Shown piece by piece: positions 1 through 9,977 of a DNA stretch of 64,000 bases. The DNA comes from Anaerolineae bacterium (GTDB lineage: Bacteria; Chloroflexota; Anaerolineae; Aggregatilineales; Aggregatilineaceae). The notes beneath the pieces were generated by a model that had not been told where the DNA came from, did not search any database, and worked only from the letters and a program-made list of their open reading frames with translations. Each line of letters opens with the position of its first letter. The stretch's first letter is position 1. Both the position numbers and the translations under genes were made by a program. The DNA lies in assembly GCA_027494015.1 (NCBI GenBank), contig JAOSJP010000001.1, positions 682,001 through 746,000 on the forward strand, written 5' to 3'.

Positions 1-1208
1 ACGGGTTTATTGGTCAGGATCACGCGGAAACCACCAGCGGTCTCCGCGAACCTGGGATCGGGCAGGCTCATTTCGCGCATGAGGGAGATCACGCGATCGA
101 CCCCATAGCCCAGCCGCTCGATGAAACCCATGTCCGACAACACCTGGACAATCGCCGAGTTGCGCGAGAAACGCTCGTCCACGATGTTATCAACAGTGAC
201 CGGCCCTGGCAGTCCGCCGGGGCTGGTGATCTCCAGTCGGTCGGAGAACAGATACAGGCGGATGCCATCACCCTGGATGCTGTAATCGCGGTGAGCGACG
301 GCGTTGACGACCAGCTCGCGCACCGCCTTGAGCGGATACTCCATCTGCTCGCTGCGCGCCATGCGGTCGCCAAGCTGGACTCCCTTACGCAGGTTGTCCA
401 CCAGAAACGTCTCGGCGCGGCGAATCTGCTGCGGGAGCGTCCCGCCGATGTCCTGGCGCGTGAACACGTCGCCCATCTCGCCGCCAGCGAAGCGCGCCGC
501 CGTGATGTCTGCGCCGCGCAAGAACTGCTGCGGGTCGCGGCCAAAGAGCAGGATTCCCGCGTTAGTCGGCACCAGGGCGTCATCGCGCCGGGCCAGGCAG
601 CCGCGCTTGAGCAGCACCTGCTCCGGCGAGGCACCGCCCATGCCGCTCAGCCCTGCCGCGTAGGCCTCCACCTGTTCCCAGTCCAGGTCAGTCCGGCGTG
701 CGTTGCGGGCGGGTTCGGCCTCGAAGGTCACATCGCCCCGTTCCAGCATCAGCCGGCGCAGGTCGGCGGGCGTCATGGCGGTGTTCGTCGTCCCCACGCG
801 CCGCAAGAAGCGCCCTGCCAGCGCGTAGACATAGGGCATCCCGCGCGGCACCTGGACGGCCACCATCAGCGATCCCTGCACCTGGACCAACTGCGGCATG
901 GGGATGATCAGCGGCGGCTCGATGGACAGCGCCGCTTCCAGCACGCAGTTGAGGGCGTTCTCGGTGTCATCCACGCCCGCTGGCCGGTCAGAGCGCGGCG
1001 CGACGCCCAGCAGCAGCGTGCCGCCATGCGCGTTGGCCATTGCCACCAGCATGGCGGCGATGTCGCTCACCGGCGCGCGGCCAGGCAGCCAGTCCACCAT
1101 TTCGCCTCGGCCAGCGGCCAGCAGGTCCAGAACTCCCTGCTGCGTGAGTGTCTCCTGCGCCTCGAAGAAGCGCGCCTTGTGTGCCACCGGGTTGCTGCTA
1201 GGCTGCAT
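1..1208 (-). CDS. AlbA_2 / HATPase_c_4 DNA-binding transcriptional regulator (partial, runs off the window start)
   Basis: I translated this from the minus strand; 402 codons are visible and the C-terminus lies outside the window. The N-terminal part carries the AlbA_2 (Schlafen-like) signature [11 protein letters not shown] at residues 59-69. Residues 297-375 match a GHKL-type HATPase_c_4 domain: [14 protein letters not shown], then [13 protein letters not shown], then a conserved RN and [11 protein letters not shown]. This is the COG2865 type of predicted transcriptional regulator, sometimes labelled a divergent AAA-4 protein. Its target is unknown. The ATG overlaps the last 11 bases of lon, so the two are probably translationally coupled, and this gene is likely transcribed from the folC-lon unit. 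Confidence 0.85.
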   Translation of the reverse strand, partial: MQPSSNPVAHKARFFEAQETLTQQGVLDLLAAGRGEMVDWLPGRAPVSDIAAMLVAMANAHGGTLLLGVAPRSDRPAGVDDTENALNCVLEAALSIEPPLIIPMPQLVQVQGSLMVAVQVPRGMPYVYALAGRFLRRVGTTNTAMTPADLRRLMLERGDVTFEAEPARNARRTDLDWEQVEAYAAGLSGMGGASPEQVLLKRGCLARRDDALVPTNAGILLFGRDPQQFLRGADITAARFAGGEMGDVFTRQDIGGTLPQQIRRAETFLVDNLRKGVQLGDRMARSEQMEYPLKAVRELVVNAVAHRDYSIQGDGIRLYLFSDRLEITSPGGLPGPVTVDNIVDERFSRNSAIVQVLSDMGFIERLGYGVDRVISLMREMSLPDPRFAETAGGFRVILTNKP

Positions 1209-3642
1209 AGTCACCCCCTGCCGAAGCCTCGTCACGGACGCCGGTTGCTGGCGGGCGCGGATCCGGGCCGCCTGGTGGCGGGAGCAGCGCCCACCCCAGC
1301 ACCTCGTCCATGTGCGCCACCAGCTTGAGATCGATCCCGCGCAACACGTGCCTGGGGATCTCGGTCAGGTCCTTCTCATTGCGCTTGGGCAGCAGCACCT
1401 GCCGGACGCCCGCGCGGTGCGCCGTCAGAATCTTCTCGCGGACGCCCCCCACCGGCAGCACGCGCCCGCGCAGCGTGATCTCGCCCGTCATGGCCACGTC
1501 GCGGCGCACCTTGCGTTGCGTCAGCGCCGAGATCAGCGCCGTCGCCAGCGTGATGCCCGCCGACGGCCCGTCTTTGGGGATGGCCCCCTCCGGCAGGTGG
1601 ACGTGAATATCCAGCCGGTCGAATTCGTCCGGCTCGATTCCCCACTGCCGCGCCCGCGATCGCGTGTAGCTCAGCGCCGCCTGCGCCGACTCCTGCATCA
1701 CGTCGCCAAGCTGCCCGGTGAGCAGCAGCGCTCCCTTGCCGGGCATCAGCGTCACCTCAATCGCCATGATGTCGCCGCCGGCTTCAGTCCAGGCCAGCCC
1801 GGTCGCCACGCCGACTTCGTCCGTCTCCTCAGCCAGCATGGGCAGGAAAAGCGGCGGGCCGAGGTACGCGGGCAGCTTCGCCGCGGTGATCCGCCGGGTG
1901 AGGCGCTTGCCCTCGGCGACGCGCCGCGCCAGCTTGCGGCACACTTTGGCGATCTCGCGCTCCAGGTTGCGCACGCCCGCCTCATACGTGTATTCGCGGC
2001 AGATCAGGCGCAGCGCGGACTCATCGAAATGCACGCCGCGACCTTGCAGACCGTGCTGCCCAAGCTGGCGCGAGATGAGGAAATGCTGGGCGATGCTGAT
2101 CTTCTCATCCTCCACATAGCCGGGGAACTCGATCACCTCCATCCGATCCAGCAGCGCGGGCGGGACGGGGTCCAGGTAGTTCGCCGTCGTGATGAAGAAC
2201 ACGCGCGACAGGTCGTAACTGACATCCAGATAGTGATCCGAGAAGGCATGGTTCTGCTCTGGGTCGAGCACCTCCAGCAGCGCCGCCGCCGGATCGCCGC
2301 GAAAATCGGCGCCCAGCTTGTCAATCTCGTCCAGCATGAACACGGGGTTGATCGTCCCGGCGCGGCGCATCGTCTGGACGATCCGCCCCGGCAGCGCGCC
2401 GATATACGTCCGCCGGTGCCCGCGAATCTCGGCTTCGTCGTGCACGCCCCCCAGGCTGACGCGCATGAATTCACGCCCCAGCGCGCTGGCGATGCTCTTG
2501 CCCAGCGAAGTCTTGCCGGTGCCGGGCGGCCCGACGAAACACAGGATCGGTGTCTTCATCTGCTCGCCGGCCAACTGATGCACCGCCATGTATTCCAGAA
2601 TACGCTCTTTCGCTTTGGGCAGGCCGTAATGCTCGGCGTCCAGCACGCGCGCCGCGTGTGCCAGATCGAGATTGTCTTCGGACTGCACCAGCCAGGGCAG
2701 ATCGAGCAGCCAGTCGAGATAGGTACGTATAATTCCCACCTCTGGAGCCATCGGCGGGATCATCAGCAGCCTGCCCAGTTCCTTGAGCGCCTTGTCTTTC
2801 GCCTCGGCGGTCATCTCCTTCTGCTCGATGCGTTCGCGCAGCTCGCCAAGCTCCTGCTGGAAGATGTCCGCCTCGCCCAGCTCGTGCTGGATCACGCGCA
2901 TCTGCTCGCGCAGGAACATCTCGCGCTGGCCGCGATCCACTTCGCGGCGCACCTGCGAGTGAATGCTCTCCTCAAGCTCCAGCACTTCCAGCTCGCGCCC
3001 CAGCAGCGCGCTCACCTTGCGCAGGCGCTCTGCAGGATCGGTCATGGCCAGCAGCGCCTGCCTTTCTTCCAGGCTCAGATCGAGCGTGGAGGCGATCATG
3101 TCCGCCAGCCAGCCCGGCTCGTCAATGTTCAGCGCGTAGATGTACACTTCTTCGGGAAGCTGTGGGCTGAGGTCAACGCACTTCTGGAACAGGCTCAGCG
3201 CGGCCCGCATCAGCGCCGTCATTTCGCGCGTATCCGGCGCTTCCTCGGCGATGGGGCGCGCCCGCACGCGGTAGTAGGGGTCCGTCTGCAAAAACTCCAC
3301 AACTTGCACGCGCCTGCGCCCCTGGGCCAGCACGCTGGTTTCCCCGTCGGGCAGGTGCATCAAGCGCCCCAGGGCCATCTCAGTGCCCAGCGCGTGCAAT
3401 TCCTGCGGGGCGAAGGTCGTCTTCTCGGAGTCGTCCACCAGAACGCCGATGACCGTCTCGCGGCGCGCCTGCGCCTCGCTCACAGCGGCGATATCCACGT
3501 CGCGCTGCAAGACCAGCGGCGTCACCATGTTCGGGAAGACGACCATGCCCGCCAGCGGGACGAGCGTCGCCTCGATCAACCCGTCCGCGTTCGGCTCCGC
3601 GTCTTTGATCGTGTAGAAATCGTGCAAACCGTGTCCAATCAT
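1198..3642 (-). CDS. lon: ATP-dependent Lon protease
   Basis: Cytosolic AAA+ serine protease that degrades misfolded and regulatory proteins. From the ATG at 3642 the product is 814 residues, typical for LonA. An N-terminal substrate-binding domain (from [17 protein letters not shown]) is followed by Walker A GPPGTGKT at about 371-378, Walker B FMLDEIDK at about 435-442 and the protease domain. Catalytic Ser is about 694 ([15 protein letters not shown]) and catalytic Lys about 737 (VGGVREKIL). The reading frame is open to 3780, but that extension would overlap folC. A GTG at 3648 with AGGA about 10 bases upstream is an alternative start. It lies 64 bases downstream of folC and its stop overlaps the next gene. 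Confidence 0.95.
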   Translation of the reverse strand: MIGHGLHDFYTIKDAEPNADGLIEATLVPLAGMVVFPNMVTPLVLQRDVDIAAVSEAQARRETVIGVLVDDSEKTTFAPQELHALGTEMALGRLMHLPDGETSVLAQGRRRVQVVEFLQTDPYYRVRARPIAEEAPDTREMTALMRAALSLFQKCVDLSPQLPEEVYIYALNIDEPGWLADMIASTLDLSLEERQALLAMTDPAERLRKVSALLGRELEVLELEESIHSQVRREVDRGQREMFLREQMRVIQHELGEADIFQQELGELRERIEQKEMTAEAKDKALKELGRLLMIPPMAPEVGIIRTYLDWLLDLPWLVQSEDNLDLAHAARVLDAEHYGLPKAKERILEYMAVHQLAGEQMKTPILCFVGPPGTGKTSLGKSIASALGREFMRVSLGGVHDEAEIRGHRRTYIGALPGRIVQTMRRAGTINPVFMLDEIDKLGADFRGDPAAALLEVLDPEQNHAFSDHYLDVSYDLSRVFFITTANYLDPVPPALLDRMEVIEFPGYVEDEKISIAQHFLISRQLGQHGLQGRGVHFDESALRLICREYTYEAGVRNLEREIAKVCRKLARRVAEGKRLTRRITAAKLPAYLGPPLFLPMLAEETDEVGVATGLAWTEAGGDIMAIEVTLMPGKGALLLTGQLGDVMQESAQAALSYTRSRARQWGIEPDEFDRLDIHVHLPEGAIPKDGPSAGITLATALISALTQRKVRRDVAMTGEITLRGRVLPVGGVREKILTAHRAGVRQVLLPKRNEKDLTEIPRHVLRGIDLKLVAHMDEVLGWALLPPPGGPDPRPPATGVRDEASAGGDYAA

Positions 3643-3706
3643 CACCACGAGCCAGCTTTCCTGATCATCTGCCTGATGTTTGGTCCTATACCCCCCCGCG
3701 CGCCCA

Positions 3707-5098
3707 TCAGAACGCCACATCCTCCGAAGGGAGCGCCCTCTCGGCGGTCGCTCTGGCCACATGCCCGGCAGGCAGCCCACAGACCGTCCGCATCTCGCCC
3801 ACGATGAACAGCGAGCCGGTCGTCAAGATCATCCCTCCCTGCCCCGCCACTCCCTGCGCGTGCCAGAGGGCCTTGCTCACATCAGGAATCTGGTGTACCG
3901 GGCCAGCGAACCCGACGTCCCGTGCCTTCTCCTCGATGATCGCTGGCTCAAGGGCGCGGGGATGGACGGCCTGCGCGGCGATCAGCACATCCACTGCGGG
4001 CAGCAGCGCCCGGAACATCCCCGTCACGTCTTTGTCCGCCGACGCCCCGAAGATGAGCACCAGCGGGCGCCGGTTGAACAGGCTTTCCAATGCTGCGCGC
4101 AGTCTCAGCGCCGATTCCCCGTTGTGGGCCGCGTCCAGGACGAGCAGCGGCTCGCGCGCCACAACCTCCAGGCGGCCCGGCCAATCCACGCGCTCGAAGC
4201 CGCGCCGGATTCCCTCCGGCGTGACCGCGATCCCCGCCTCGGCCACGCACTGCAAGGTCGCCAATGCCACCGTGCCGTTGAGCGCCTGGTGCTCGCCTGT
4301 CAGCGCCGTGCCGTAGGACGCCGGCGGCCCCCCGGCTGGCCCGGCCTGGAACCACTCCCCGCTGAGCGTGGCGCGCTCTGCCGTGAATGTCCAGTCGCGT
4401 CCGACGAGCACAAGCGGCGACCCGTTGTCCGCTGCCACCCGCTCCAGAACGGCGAGGGCCTCCGACGGCTGCGGTGCGCTGACTACCGGCACGCCCGGCT
4501 TGATGATCCCCGCCTTCTCGCGCGCAATGGACTCCAGCGAGTCCCCCAACAGGTGGGTATGGTCATAGCTCAGGCTGGTGATCACCGATACGACCGGCGT
4601 CACGACGTTCGTGGCATCCAGGCGCCCGCCCAGCCCAACCTCCACGACGGCCACGTCCACCTGTTGCTGGGCGAAATAGAGAAAAGCCAGGGCAGTGGTC
4701 ACCTCAAACCAGGTGATGTCCGGGATGGTGTCCACGATGGGGCGAAGCTGGTTGACCAGCGCCGTGAAGTCCTGCGGGCTGATCAACTCGTCGTTGATGC
4801 GAAAACGCTCGCGGTAGTCCTGCAGGTGTGGCGACGAATACAGGGCCGCTTTCAGCCCCGAAGCGCGCAGCGCCGAGGCGCACATGGCCCCGACCGATCC
4901 CTTGCCTTTGGTGCCGGTGATATGGATCACCGGGTAAGCACGGTGCGGGTCGCCGAGCGCGCGCAGCACCGCGCGCGGGCGCTCCAGCGTCATCACCTCT
5001 GGGGCGTAGCGCATGTGGCGCTCCACTTCCCAGTTCACGAAGCTGTAGAGATAATCCAGGGCGTCAGAGTACGTTGCGAGGAAGTTCGCCGGTGCCAT
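3707..5098 (-). CDS. folC: bifunctional folylpolyglutamate synthase / dihydrofolate synthase
   Basis: Mur-ligase-family enzyme that adds glutamate to dihydropteroate and folates. The product is 463 residues, usual for FolC. The P-loop [10 protein letters not shown] lies near residues 59-68, followed by the family motif [15 protein letters not shown]. The C-terminal Mur ligase domain has [12 protein letters not shown] and [13 protein letters not shown] chose the ATG at 5098 because GGAG lies 5 bases upstream; the frame is open to 5212 without a better start. It is the first gene of a folC-lon-regulator unit and has a good promoter at 5211-5239. Confidence 0.95.
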   Translation of the reverse strand: MAPANFLATYSDALDYLYSFVNWEVERHMRYAPEVMTLERPRAVLRALGDPHRAYPVIHITGTKGKGSVGAMCASALRASGLKAALYSSPHLQDYRERFRINDELISPQDFTALVNQLRPIVDTIPDITWFEVTTALAFLYFAQQQVDVAVVEVGLGGRLDATNVVTPVVSVITSLSYDHTHLLGDSLESIAREKAGIIKPGVPVVSAPQPSEALAVLERVAADNGSPLVLVGRDWTFTAERATLSGEWFQAGPAGGPPASYGTALTGEHQALNGTVALATLQCVAEAGIAVTPEGIRRGFERVDWPGRLEVVAREPLLVLDAAHNGESALRLRAALESLFNRRPLVLIFGASADKDVTGMFRALLPAVDVLIAAQAVHPRALEPAIIEEKARDVGFAGPVHQIPDVSKALWHAQGVAGQGGMILTTGSLFIVGEMRTVCGLPAGHVARATAERALPSEDVAF

Positions 5099-5210
5099 GT
5101 AGTCTCCATGAGAGCGACAGCCAGGGAGCAGGCGTGGGCAGCGTTCGGCCAGGCCGCCAGGTCCGCAAAGCACCCGCGAGCCGTGTCGCGCATTATCCCA
5201 CATATCCCAC

Positions 5211-5239
5211 ATACTACCGTTAAAGAGTGTGCGCTACAA
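5211..5239 (-). promoter_or_regulatory. predicted sigma70-type promoter for folC
   Basis: On the minus strand, TTGTAG (5234-5239) and TAGTAT (5211-5216) are separated by 17 bases, about 110 bases upstream of the folC start. Each box matches four or more of six consensus positions. Confidence 0.5.
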
Positions 5240-5256
5240 GGGGGAACTTCGCCAGG

Positions 5257-5460
5257 GCGCGAGCAAAGGTTGATAGCAACTCGCTGGACGCGGGGACATT
5301 GACCTCACCCCCAGCCTCGCTGCGCCCGGCCCCGCAATAGACTTCCGAAGCCTGCCAGACTTCGGAAGTCTGATGTCTGAGCGCGTCAGCGCCGAGCGGG
5401 GGTGAGGTAAACCAGGACGCAGAAGAGCAGCGCCCTTCCCTGGCGAATTTCGCTCACGCC
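5257..5460 (+). repeat. hairpin-cored intergenic repeat, family A, divergent copy
   Basis: This fills most of the 500-base gap between folC and the next plus-strand gene. It shares with the 36.7-kb copies the order: a GCAA..GGTTG..GCGACT-like lead, then TTGACCTCACCCCCAGCCTC, a central stem, GCCGAGCGGGGGTGAGG, then CCAGGACGCAG and AGCAGCGCCC. Here the centre is replaced by another hairpin at 5341-5369 (arms ACTTCCGAAG and CTTCGGAAGT). No coding potential is evident. Confidence 0.7.
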
Positions 5461-5548
5461 CTCCGCCAGCAGCGGCGCGCGCGGCATGGGTTATCCCACC
5501 GAAATCCTGGCGGCACGCCCACGCGCGTCGCCCCAAGCATCGCCGTTC

Positions 5549-5557
5549 TGGTACAAT
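5549..5557 (+). promoter_or_regulatory. predicted extended -10 promoter for the 5600 gene
   Basis: TGGTACAAT is an extended -10 (TGnTACAAT) about 43 bases before the ATG at 5600. No clear -35 is present, which is tolerated for extended -10 promoters. Confidence 0.45.
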
Positions 5558-5599
5558 AGACCACCAGACGCCCGCTCTGGCTGGTTCTGCGAGGAGATT

Positions 5600-6994
5600 A
5601 TGCGCCTCCCGAAGACGATTGTTCTGCTGGCTGCGCTGGTTGCGCTGGCAATCGCGCTGGTGATCGGCTACCTGGTGCTGCGTCCGCCGGTGGCCCTGCT
5701 GACCGCCGCCTCGTTCGACAGGCCGCGCATCTCGCCCAACGCCGACGGCCAGGACGACCTGGCAGTGATCGAGTACAGGTTGTCGCGGCCCGCCGCCATC
5801 AGCATTTACCTGGACGCGCCCAATGGCGACCGCTACTACTTTCGCCAGGACGAGCGCCGCCCGGCAGGAAGCTACCGCGTGCTCTTCAGCGGCATTGTCG
5901 GCGGCTATACGTTGCCCGGCGAAACCGTCGCCGGGGCCATCGAGCGCAGGCTGATCCCAAACGACACGTACACCTGGGTCATCGAGGCGGCAGACGAGGG
6001 CAAGACCGAGCAGAAGACCGGCACGCTCGAAGTCGCGGATGCGGACAGCGCCCTGCCGGAAATCACCGCCTTCGAGATCAGTCCCGCCGAGTTCACGCCC
6101 AACCAGGATGGCATTCGCGACCGGGTGAGCGTCAACGTCTACCTGGTCAAGCCTGCCAGCCTGTCTGTCTACCTTGAGGACGCTGCCGGCCAACGCTACT
6201 ATCTGTCGGAGCGCGAAGAGGGTCGCCAGCCGGGAGACATGGGCAACCACGAGTTCAACTACGATGGTGGCGTGGATCAGGGGATGGTGCCGCCGCCGGA
6301 TGGCGAGTATGCCGTCTTCGCGGTAGCGCAGGACGACGAAGGGCAGCGCATCGTGCGCGAAGGGCGTCTGGCCATCCGCGACGGGGGCCTGCCCCAGGTG
6401 GAGATCGTCCCGCAGACAGCAGGGGCCGTCGTCTACTTCGGCCAGATGCCCTACGATGAGCGCTACTACACCAGCCTGGATGCCGTTGGTGAGGCACTCG
6501 CCAAACCAGAAGGGGTCATCTCCGATCTCACCACGCTGACGCTCGTCCAGGGCGATCTGCTCATCTTCAAGCTCACCGTCCACAACTACGGTGCGACCCC
6601 AATCCGCACTGCTGGGCCTTTCCCCGGAACCGTCTATCAGTTCGACCAGACAGCGGCCAGCCTGGAAGCCTATGAAGAATCCGGCGCGTGGCGCATTGGC
6701 ATCAATTGTCACACAGCCTACAGCGACTTCCCCTGGCGTTGGGCGCTCGGCCCGCTCGGCGAGTTGCAGGCCGTCTACGACGACGAGCGCGACGAGACGT
6801 ACTACTACCTGCTGCCCGGCCAGCGGGCCGAGGTCTGGGGAGCCATTCGCATGACGGAGATCCGCAAAGCCCGCAATCCGCAGGAGTGCTGGGCGGGCCT
6901 CATCCACGAGGACGTGGGCATCCCGCCCTTCCAGAGCCGCGTCGGGGCGCGCGAGATCGAGCTTGTTCCGCCGCCCTCCACCCCGCTGGGCTGA
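5600..6994 (+). CDS. membrane-anchored protein with two FlgD-like Ig-type domains
   Basis: The 464-residue product begins with one hydrophobic helix (about 7-27) after MRLPK, so it is probably anchored and exported. Two successive segments start with the same signature, ISPNADGQDD near residue 44 and FTPNQDGIRD near residue 160. Each is followed by beta-rich sequence ending in R/G-YYL/F, like the Ig-like domain of FlgD and gliding-type C-terminal domains. The remainder has no recognised motif. GAGGAG lies 3 bases before the ATG; the open frame extends upstream to 5486 but lacks a comparable site there. Function is unknown; a surface or envelope structural role is inference. Confidence 0.7.
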   Translation: MRLPKTIVLLAALVALAIALVIGYLVLRPPVALLTAASFDRPRISPNADGQDDLAVIEYRLSRPAAISIYLDAPNGDRYYFRQDERRPAGSYRVLFSGIVGGYTLPGETVAGAIERRLIPNDTYTWVIEAADEGKTEQKTGTLEVADADSALPEITAFEISPAEFTPNQDGIRDRVSVNVYLVKPASLSVYLEDAAGQRYYLSEREEGRQPGDMGNHEFNYDGGVDQGMVPPPDGEYAVFAVAQDDEGQRIVREGRLAIRDGGLPQVEIVPQTAGAVVYFGQMPYDERYYTSLDAVGEALAKPEGVISDLTTLTLVQGDLLIFKLTVHNYGATPIRTAGPFPGTVYQFDQTAASLEAYEESGAWRIGINCHTAYSDFPWRWALGPLGELQAVYDDERDETYYYLLPGQRAEVWGAIRMTEIRKARNPQECWAGLIHEDVGIPPFQSRVGAREIELVPPPSTPLG

Positions 6995-7063
6995 GCGGCC
7001 TGCGCTCCTTGCCCCGCCCGGCCAACTGCTGTACCATGAGGGGCCAGCGCGAGTGAGTATGCC

Positions 7064-7077
7064 GGAGGTGCGCCATC
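7064..7077 (+). promoter_or_regulatory. Shine-Dalgarno that places the lipoprotein start at an ATC codon
   Basis: GGAGGT (7064-7069) is followed after 5 bases by ATC AAA CAG CGG. An in-frame TGA at 7054-7056 excludes any start further upstream, and no in-frame ATG, GTG or TTG precedes the signal peptide. Confidence 0.55.
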
Positions 7078-8181
7078 AAACAGCGGCCACACATCAGCAC
7101 AGCCCTGACCACAGGGGCGCTGCTCATCACCGTTCTTCTCGCGGCGTGCGGCGGCTCCAGCGGCGACCGACGGGCAACGCCCTTCCCCACGCGCATTCCG
7201 CCGACCCCCACCCTGCGCTCGACCGCCCTGCCCAACGCCCCTGAAGCGCCGGCCATCGGCGCGCCGGAACGCCCCATCACGGTCTACCTGGCGCTGCCAG
7301 AGGAACTCGTTACCAGCGATGCGCGCCAGCTTGGGCGCGAGCTACAACGCGAGTTGAGCGAGGAGACCGGCCTGAGCTTCATCGTCTCGTTCACGGACGA
7401 GAATACCGCGCTCGCCGAGTTGTGCAGCGGCGCGCCCACCCTCGCCTGGACGAGCGCCTTCACCTATGCTGCCGCCCGCCGCCAGTGCGAGGTAGAGCCT
7501 CTGCTGGCCGCCAGGCGCGGGCGCGCTCCCACGTTCGAGTTCGGACAGACGAGCGAAGTCGTCGGGCGGGCCGATATCACCGCGCTGGCGCAGTTGGCCG
7601 GGCAGACGTTCTGCCGCAGCGCGCAGCAGGACACAACCATAGCCTGGGTCATCCCCGCCCTGCTCATGGGCAGCCAGGGTGTCAACCCGTTCATTGCCCT
7701 GGACACCGTGCGCGACTACGAGGGCGATCTGTCATTGGTGCGCGCGCTCTATGACGGAGAGTGTGCGGCGGCGGCACTTCGCGCGGGCGACTTCGAGAAG
7801 GCGCTCCTCGCCCTGGCCCAGGAAGCCCGGACTGCGGAAGGGCAGCTTCCCACCTACGACGAACTCACTGCGGCGCTGCATGTCATCGTGCCCGCCGGAG
7901 AGACCACAGCGCCCGCCAATCCCAGCCAGTGGACGGGCGTCCCTGCCGGCGTCATCCCCTACGAGGTACTGGTCGCCGCGCCGGGCAATGCCCTGCCGCA
8001 GACCATCCGCGACAGCGTCGAGACGGCGCTCACCGCCTTCTTCACCGACCGCATAGAGGGAACGACGCGGGCCAGGCGTCTGCTGGCTGCTGACGGAGTC
8101 TTCGCGGTCGAAGCCCGGCACTATCGCTCATTCCTGGCTATGTTGGCAGACGCGGGTTGGGATATGGCCTTCGCCCGATGA
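7075..8181 (+). CDS. PhnD-type phosphate/phosphonate-binding lipoprotein with apparent ATC start
   Basis: The 368-residue product starts (I/M)KQRPHISTAL, runs through a hydrophobic stretch and has the lipobox LLAAC near residue 24, so it should be a lipid-anchored extracytoplasmic binding protein. Downstream features fit the phosphonate-binding (PF12974) family: FCRSAQQDTTIAWVIPALLM, then YDGECAAAALRAGDFEKAL, then IPYEVLVAAPGNALP near the C-terminus. A proline-rich linker follows the lipobox. The only start compatible with the signal peptide is ATC at 7075, behind a strong GGAGGT. No permease or ATPase gene is adjacent, so the substrate is unproved. A simple search for ATG/GTG/TTG starts would truncate the gene to the TTG at 7354 and lose the signal peptide. 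Confidence 0.75.
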   Translation: MKQRPHISTALTTGALLITVLLAACGGSSGDRRATPFPTRIPPTPTLRSTALPNAPEAPAIGAPERPITVYLALPEELVTSDARQLGRELQRELSEETGLSFIVSFTDENTALAELCSGAPTLAWTSAFTYAAARRQCEVEPLLAARRGRAPTFEFGQTSEVVGRADITALAQLAGQTFCRSAQQDTTIAWVIPALLMGSQGVNPFIALDTVRDYEGDLSLVRALYDGECAAAALRAGDFEKALLALAQEARTAEGQLPTYDELTAALHVIVPAGETTAPANPSQWTGVPAGVIPYEVLVAAPGNALPQTIRDSVETALTAFFTDRIEGTTRARRLLAADGVFAVEARHYRSFLAMLADAGWDMAFAR

Positions 8182-8238
8182 GCCAGCCAGACCGCGCGTC
8201 GCGTGCGCGCGCCCGTGCCTCCCGTACAGGGTAATGCC

Positions 8239-9216
8239 ATGTCCCCCGATCTGGCCGTCGTCATCGTCTCGTGGAACACGCGCGCTCTCACCCTCAACGC
8301 CCTGCGCACCCTCACCGCGGACCTGGACGCGCACGGCCCCGCCGCCCAGGTCTGGGTGGTGGACTGCGCCTCAGCAGACGGCACGCCGGACGCCATCGGC
8401 CAGCACTTCCCGCAGGTGACGCTCATCGCCAGCGCCGACAACCTGGGCTTCGCCGCCGGCAACAACCTCGCCCTGGAGCGCATGGGATTCAGCCGGACGC
8501 CCGGCCAACCGGCCAGCGACGACCTGCCGCGCGCGGTTTATTTCCTCAACCCGGACACTGAGACGGCTCCCGGCGCGACGCGGGCACTCTACGATGCGCT
8601 GCTACGCCTGCCCTCCGCCGGGGTTGTCGGCGCGCAACTCGTCTACGGCGACGGGACGTTCCAGCACGGCGCGTTCAGGTTCCCCGGCCTCGTCCAGCTT
8701 GCCATCGAGCTGTTTCCCCTTCCAGCGCGCCTTTACGACTCGCCGCTCAACGGGCGCTACCCGCGCGAGCGTTACGCCAGAGGCGAGCCGTTCCCGGTAG
8801 ATCACACCCTCGGCGCGACGATGATGGTCAAGCGCGAGGTGATCGCCACGACCGGCATGTTCGACGAAGGGTACTTCATGTACTGCGAGGAGATTGACTG
8901 GAGCCTGCGCATCCGCCGCGCCGGCTGGCAGATTTACGCGGTTCCGGCGGCGCAGGTCGTTCACCTGGGGGGGCAGAGCACCGGGCAAATCCGCGCGACA
9001 AGCCTGATCAACCTGTGGCGCAGCCGCCTGCGCCTGTTCGACCGTCACTACGCCCGGCCCCGGCGCGCCCTTGCCCGCTGGCTGGTGCGCGCGGGGATGC
9101 GCTGGCGTCTCTGGCAGACGGCGCGCGCCTATCGCGCCGGCACGCTCTCAGCGGCGGACCGAGAAGCGCTGACCACCGCGTACCGGGCCGTTCTGGAGGC
9201 CGCGCGAACCCCATGA
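8239..9216 (+). CDS. family 2 glycosyltransferase (rhamnosyltransferase-like)
   Basis: A 325-residue cytosolic GT-A glycosyltransferase. It opens with AVVIVSWNTRALTLNALRTL, has the nucleotide-sugar region VVDCASADGTPD and then NLGFAAGNNLAL. A metal-binding region YFLNPDTE follows, then LGATMMVKREV, and the acceptor-side motif YFMYCEEIDWSLRIRRAGW typical of WbbL-like enzymes that extend cell-surface glycans. An AGGG lies 8 bases before the ATG at 8239; the frame is open upstream to a GTG at 8203. Its stop overlaps the next glycosyltransferase start (ATGA), which implies coupled expression. Confidence 0.9.
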   Translation: MSPDLAVVIVSWNTRALTLNALRTLTADLDAHGPAAQVWVVDCASADGTPDAIGQHFPQVTLIASADNLGFAAGNNLALERMGFSRTPGQPASDDLPRAVYFLNPDTETAPGATRALYDALLRLPSAGVVGAQLVYGDGTFQHGAFRFPGLVQLAIELFPLPARLYDSPLNGRYPRERYARGEPFPVDHTLGATMMVKREVIATTGMFDEGYFMYCEEIDWSLRIRRAGWQIYAVPAAQVVHLGGQSTGQIRATSLINLWRSRLRLFDRHYARPRRALARWLVRAGMRWRLWQTARAYRAGTLSAADREALTTAYRAVLEAARTP

Positions 9217-9968
9217 GCAGCGAACTCGCCGCCGTCATCCTGGCCCACAACGAGGCCGAGAACATCGCCGCCTGCATCGAGAGCGTGCGCTGGACAGGCC
9301 GCGTGGTCGTCATCGTGGACACGCGCAGCAGCGATGCCACCGCAGACCTGGCTGCCCAGGCGGGCGCTGAAGTCCTGTCCAGCCGCTTCGAGAACTACGC
9401 CCAGCAGCGCAATGCGGCGCTGGCTCTGGTCGAGGCGGAATGGGTCTTCTTCGTAGACGCCGACGAGCGCTCTACCCCTGCCCAGGCGCAGGAGATGCGC
9501 GCCGTCCTCGCCAACTCCCCCCACAACGGCTACTGGATTCCGCGCCACAACTACATTTTCGGCAGGCTCACCCGGCACGCGGGCTGGTATCCCGACTACC
9601 AGATGCGCCTGCTGCGGCGCGGACGCGCGCGCTACGATCCGCTGCGGCAGGTTCACGAGCTAGTCCTGCTGGATGGCGAGCCAGGCTATCTGTCCGAGCC
9701 GCTCATCCACTACAACTACCGCAGTCTGCGCCAGTTCCGCGAGAAGCAGCAGCGCTACGTGGCCTTCGACGCGCGCATCCTGCACGAGCAGGGGATCAGG
9801 CCGCGACCGCATAAGTTCATCACGCAACCGCTGCGCCATTTCTACTGGCGCTTCGTCACGCTGCAAGGCTACCGCGACGGCTGGCACGGGCTGCGGCTGA
9901 GCCTGCTCATGGCCTGGTACGAATTGCAGAAGTACATTCACCTGCGCCGCCTCTCGCGGCAAGAATAG
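9213..9968 (+). CDS. family 2 glycosyltransferase (WaaE/KdtX-like)
   Basis: A 251-residue GT2 enzyme. It starts LAAVILAHNEAENIAACIES and has the nucleotide-sugar motif IVDTRSSDATADLA and the metal-binding DADER. The later WYPDYQMRLLRRGRARY and HYNYRSLRQFREKQQRY are characteristic of the WaaE-like branch (lipopolysaccharide or heptose-region glucosyltransferases). The acceptor here is unknown; if this is a monoderm lineage it would not be LPS core. The start overlaps the previous stop by 4 bases, making a two-gene glycosyltransferase unit. Confidence 0.9.
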   Translation: MSSELAAVILAHNEAENIAACIESVRWTGRVVVIVDTRSSDATADLAAQAGAEVLSSRFENYAQQRNAALALVEAEWVFFVDADERSTPAQAQEMRAVLANSPHNGYWIPRHNYIFGRLTRHAGWYPDYQMRLLRRGRARYDPLRQVHELVLLDGEPGYLSEPLIHYNYRSLRQFREKQQRYVAFDARILHEQGIRPRPHKFITQPLRHFYWRFVTLQGYRDGWHGLRLSLLMAWYELQKYIHLRRLSRQE

Positions 9969-9977
9969 CTCCGGCGG

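Noticed and set aside
898..3807. A plus-strand open frame of 969 codons opposite lon
   Set aside because: Antisense shadow of lon with shadow-type composition and no recognisable motif.
5234..6907. Minus-strand open frame of 557 codons opposite the Ig-like membrane protein
   Set aside because: The plus-strand frame has an anchor helix, duplicated domain signatures and a ribosome site; the minus frame has none of these.
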